Source of the DNA: an uncultured Ellagibacter sp.
GTDB lineage: Bacteria; Actinomycetota; Coriobacteriia; Coriobacteriales; Eggerthellaceae
Length of the DNA stretch: 7,542 bases
NCBI GenBank assembly: GCA_934613165.1
Contig: CAKTSW010000059.1
Location: 1 to 7,542, forward strand
Direction of reading: 5' to 3'
Shown here piece by piece: positions 6,119 through 7,542 of this stretch. The notes under the pieces were generated by a model. The model was not told the origin of the DNA. It made no database searches and saw only the letters and a program-made list of their open reading frames with translations. Position 1 is the first letter of the stretch, and the number at the start of each line of letters is the position of its first letter. A program made the position numbers and the translations under genes.

Positions 6119-7156
6119 GTGGCGAGAAAGCGCATCCTCCTTGTCGCCACGGGCGGCACCATCGCGTCAGCAGAAGACGGAAACGGCCTTTCACCTGCCC
6201 TTACGGGAAGGGAGTTGGCGCAGTTCGTCCCTGAGGCCGCAGACCTCTGCACGCTCGATGTGAAGCAGGCCATGAACATCGACTCGACCAACATGCGTCC
6301 GAGCGATTGGCTGCGCGTCGCGCACGCCATCATGGAAAGCTACGACGACTACGACGGGTTCGTCGTGCTGCACGGCACCGACACGATGGCCTACACCGCG
6401 GCCGCCCTATCCTACCTTATCCAGGAAAGCCCCAAGCCGATCGTGCTCACCGGCTCGCAGCGCCCCATGGCGAGCCCCTTCACCGACGCGAAGCTCAACC
6501 TGTACCAAAGCGTGCTCTATGCGACCGACGAGGCGGCGCGCGACGTGTCCATCGTGTTCGGCGGCATCGCCATCGCCGGCACCCGCGCCCGCAAGCAGCG
6601 CACTATGAGCGCGAACGCCTTCACGAGCGTGAACTTCCCGCCGCTCGCCTACATCCGGACCGATCGCATCGTGCGCAGCGGAGCGGCTCCGCATGGCGGC
6701 CTGCGGTCGGGGGGCGCCGCGGGCGCGCGTCCCATCGTCTATGACGCGCTCGATTCGCGTGTGTTCGCGCTGAAGCTCACGCCTGGGCTCGATTCGAGCA
6801 TCTTCTCGGCCTTGACCGGCTCCTACGACGCCGTCATCCTGGAGACCTTCGGCATCGGAGGCGTCCCCGAGCAGGGGGAAACGGGCCCCCGCTTCCAGGA
6901 CGCCATTTATTCCTGGGTCGATTCGGGGCGCATCGCCGTCATGACGACGCAGGTTCCCGAAGAGGGCCTCGACCTGGGCATCTACGAGGTCGGGCGCGCG
7001 TACGCCGACCATCCGGGCATCCTGCGCGGCGCGGACATGACGCCCGAGGCGATCGTCGCGAAGACCATGTGGGCGCTCGGGCAGACGCACGACGTCGCGG
7101 AGGTGGAGCGCCTCTTCAACCGCGAGATCAACCACGATCGCTCCCCGCTTGAGTAG
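6119..7156 (+). CDS. ansA: Type I L-asparaginase
   Basis: 345 residues, of the asparaginase/glutaminase family; hydrolyses L-asparagine to aspartate and ammonia. No signal peptide is visible, so it is likely the cytoplasmic type I enzyme (E. coli AnsA is about 338 residues). Catalytic features are present: the first threonine motif ATGGTIAS with Thr14 as in AnsA, the substrate-binding Ser56 in NIDSTNM, the second motif LHGTDTMAYT with Thr87-Asp88, and Lys160 in GTRARKQRT, aligned with the active-site lysine of the family. The C-terminal domain contains LETFGIGGVPE. A Gly/Ala-rich loop (about residues 188-204) follows the LAYIRTDRIV strand. The start is GTG 6119, three bases after the ArsC-like stop; its ribosome binding site GGGAG (6108-6112) lies in the last codons of that gene, implying translational coupling. 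No terminator is visible before mscL. Confidence 0.94.
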   Translation: MARKRILLVATGGTIASAEDGNGLSPALTGRELAQFVPEAADLCTLDVKQAMNIDSTNMRPSDWLRVAHAIMESYDDYDGFVVLHGTDTMAYTAAALSYLIQESPKPIVLTGSQRPMASPFTDAKLNLYQSVLYATDEAARDVSIVFGGIAIAGTRARKQRTMSANAFTSVNFPPLAYIRTDRIVRSGAAPHGGLRSGGAAGARPIVYDALDSRVFALKLTPGLDSSIFSALTGSYDAVILETFGIGGVPEQGETGPRFQDAIYSWVDSGRIAVMTTQVPEEGLDLGIYEVGRAYADHPGILRGADMTPEAIVAKTMWALGQTHDVAEVERLFNREINHDRSPLE

Positions 7157-7178
7157 GGACTTCGCTTCGTGCGATAAT
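7149..7178 (+). promoter_or_regulatory. Probable promoter of mscL (extended -10)
   Basis: GATAAT at 7173-7178 is preceded by TG at 7170-7171, making an extended -10 (TGcGATAAT). TTGAGT at 7149-7154 is a 4/6 -35 match at 18 bases and overlaps the asparaginase stop codon. The start of mscL is about 38 bases downstream. This suggests mscL is transcribed on its own as well as by any read-through from ansA. Confidence 0.6.
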
Positions 7179-7216
7179 GACCCGTCGGTAACGCAAACAG
7201 GGGGAAGGGGACCCAC

Positions 7217-7542
7217 ATGAAGAAATTCCTGAAGGAGTTCAAGGAGTTCATCAACCGCGGGAACGTGATCGACCTGGCGGTCGCGGTTATCATCGGCGGC
7301 GCGTTCACGTCGATCGTGACGGCGCTCACCACCAACATCATCAACCCGCTCATCTCAGTCATCGCCGGCGGCGGCGCAGGGACGATTTCGGGACTGGTCG
7401 TTCCCGGCACCGACATCGATTTCGGCGCGTTCATTTCTGCCGTGATCAACTTCCTCATCGTGGCCTTCGTCGTGTTCCTGCTGGTGAAGGCCGTGAACAA
7501 GGCGCAGGAAGCGGCCGAGAAGCTTACGGGGAAGGAAAAGGA
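7217..7542 (+). CDS. mscL: Large-conductance mechanosensitive channel MscL (3' end outside window)
   Basis: The first 108 residues of a pentameric inner-membrane channel that opens under membrane tension during hypo-osmotic shock and releases solutes. The N-terminal amphipathic helix and TM1 read FKEFINRGNVIDLAVAVIIGG, the family signature (E. coli [20 protein letters not shown]). TM1 spans about 16-48, a short external loop (about 49-68) follows, and TM2 spans about 70-95 (VINFLIVAFVVFLLVKAVNK). The cytoplasmic helix is cut off by the window edge. Ala23 sits where E. coli has pore residue Gly22, and M. tuberculosis MscL also has Ala there, which fits an actinobacterial origin. ATG 7217 is preceded by a strong purine-rich ribosome binding site at about 7199-7210, six bases upstream. 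The gene does not close within the window. Confidence 0.95.
   Translation, partial: MKKFLKEFKEFINRGNVIDLAVAVIIGGAFTSIVTALTTNIINPLISVIAGGGAGTISGLVVPGTDIDFGAFISAVINFLIVAFVVFLLVKAVNKAQEAAEKLTGKEK

Overview
The window is high-GC bacterial DNA with codon use strongly biased to G/C in third positions. The gene content suggests an anaerobic actinobacterium, most likely of the Coriobacteriia (Eggerthella/Gordonibacter-like): a selenocysteine formate dehydrogenase with a complex-I-like N-terminus, a MATE exporter, and an MscL with Ala at the pore position, as in mycobacteria. This placement is inference from protein style, not from a marker gene.

Bases 1-3385 (+) hold the end of a redox operon. First comes the C-terminal part of a GltD-like FAD/NAD(P) oxidoreductase. 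It overlaps by 8 bases a 907-residue formate dehydrogenase catalytic subunit. That gene looks broken in two by a TGA at 1727-1729, but the TGA lies at the active-site position, the frame continues with the family sequence, and a bacterial SECIS-type hairpin follows at the correct distance. It is therefore one intact selenoprotein gene. A strong intrinsic terminator (3412-3450) closes the operon.

Bases 3451-3957 form a gene-poor spacer between convergent genes. It carries a hairpin and two sets of degenerate tandem repeats (51-bp and 63-bp periods). No open frame in it is convincing.

Bases 3958-5532 (-) encode a MATE-family multidrug/metabolite exporter with an unusual ~70-residue low-complexity N-terminal extension. 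Its promoter region (5533-5773) is shared with a divergent two-gene unit on the + strand. That unit has an ArsC/Spx-like thioredoxin-fold protein that lacks the catalytic cysteine (5774-6115), followed three bases later by a type I L-asparaginase (6119-7156) whose ribosome binding site lies inside the upstream gene.

Bases 7157-7216 carry a good extended -10 promoter for mscL, the large-conductance mechanosensitive channel, which runs off the window end (7217-7542).

The formate dehydrogenase and its GltD-like partner probably exchange electrons between formate/CO2 and NAD(P)H or ferredoxin. The remaining genes are housekeeping or stress functions with no obvious shared pathway. I did not see a wholly new system. 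The points most worth attention are the selenocysteine recoding signal with its unbulged stem, the cysteine-less ArsC-like protein, and the repeat-rich spacer.
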